From Dactylorhiza incarnata (lineage: Eukaryota > Streptophyta > Magnoliopsida > Asparagales > Orchidaceae): DNA of 64,000 bases. Location of the stretch: NCBI GenBank assembly GCA_033032865.1, contig JAWHQI010000276.1, forward strand, positions 1,302,001 to 1,366,000, given 5' to 3'. A program made the position numbers and the translations under genes. Position 1 is the stretch's first letter. Each line of letters opens with the position of its first letter. The notes under the pieces were generated by a model that was not told the origin of the DNA, did no database searches, and saw only the letters and a program-made list of their open reading frames with translations. Shown piece by piece: positions 63,690 to 64,000 of this stretch.

Positions 63690-64000
63690 AAACAATATGT
63701 TTCAAATTTCTATACATCCTAGTGGAATCCGGGTGGTAACGAATGTCAATGCCAGAATTCGCAATATATTTTATTCATTTTCTCTGGCACAGAATCAACT
63801 CCTTCTGAGCGAAGATATGCTTCAATTCTTATGGTCCGTAAACCTTACACAATACGTTGTACCAAAAATAATCTCCAAGGCTCAATAACTAGATTACTGG
63901 GGTAAATTCCAAATCACGCGCATGTAAATTCACTTCATGAATCTTCGATTGCCTCAAACCATATGCGATCACCTTTTTTTTCTCGAGACATACCTGGGCT
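63690..64000 (-). pseudogene. pol: G4 RNase H remnant (continues beyond window)
   Basis: On the minus strand the sequence gives VIAYGLRQSKIHEVNLHARDLEF, a strongly degraded middle, then LKHIFAQKELILCQRK and GIDIRYHPDS, matching in order the RNase H of G2 and G3 ([39 protein letters not shown]). Stops are present. RT and the rest of G4 would lie to the right of the window. Confidence 0.7.

Overview
This window looks like plant nuclear DNA, a heterochromatic block made almost entirely of nested LTR retrotransposons. The evidence is several plant-type Ty3/gypsy lineages (Tat, Athila and chromodomain Tekay/Del-like), SIRE-like Ty1/copia elements with long gag regions, tRNA-Asp and tRNA-iMet type primer sites, a CACTA-like end and a tRNA-derived SINE-like unit. 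I found no host gene, rRNA, functional tRNA gene or CRISPR array. Lineage names rest on motifs and domain order that I read myself, not on a database search.

Layout, left to right. 1-3357 holds the end of a large gypsy-type LTR and a copia LTR/gag remnant. 3357-14404 is a decayed Tat-lineage gypsy (G1: gag, protease, RT, two RNase H domains, integrase). Its second RNase H is split by a 4.9-kb LTR-like insertion (7836-12730, target duplication CCATA). 14405-16367 is its repeat-rich 3' region. 16368-20860 is a truncated Athila element (LTR, tRNA-Asp primer site, gag, protease) cut by a CACTA-like end. 20861-23617 is AT-rich and microsatellite DNA. 23618-32298 is a decayed chromovirus (G2) whose RT is split by a 1554-bp fold-back array of seven tRNA-SINE-like units (26115-27668, target duplication GACTC).

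G2's 3' LTR abuts the integrase of copia C1 (32299 onward), which has an extra ORF after pol (35183-36767). The 3' LTR of C1 was hit by two later elements. One is G3 (37867-46984, target duplication GGCTG), a nearly intact chromovirus with almost identical LTRs and a candidate 82-bp intron between gag and pol. The other is C2 (47256-57748, target duplication TGTTC), a full-length but mutated SIRE-like copia whose primer site is split by a 1573-bp solo LTR (48823-50395, target duplication GTATC). The C1 LTR resumes at 57754. A third copia fragment (C3) follows and is cut at 59525 by a minus-strand chromovirus (G4) that leaves the window on the right.

Three points stand out. First, the fold-back SINE array carries integrase-type target duplications. 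Second, G3 has gag and pol joined in frame only if a short GT-AG intron is removed. Third, at least six different retrotransposon families carry different arrays of short CpG-rich, self-complementary motifs in their LTRs, and in several the array sits right next to a TATA-like box.
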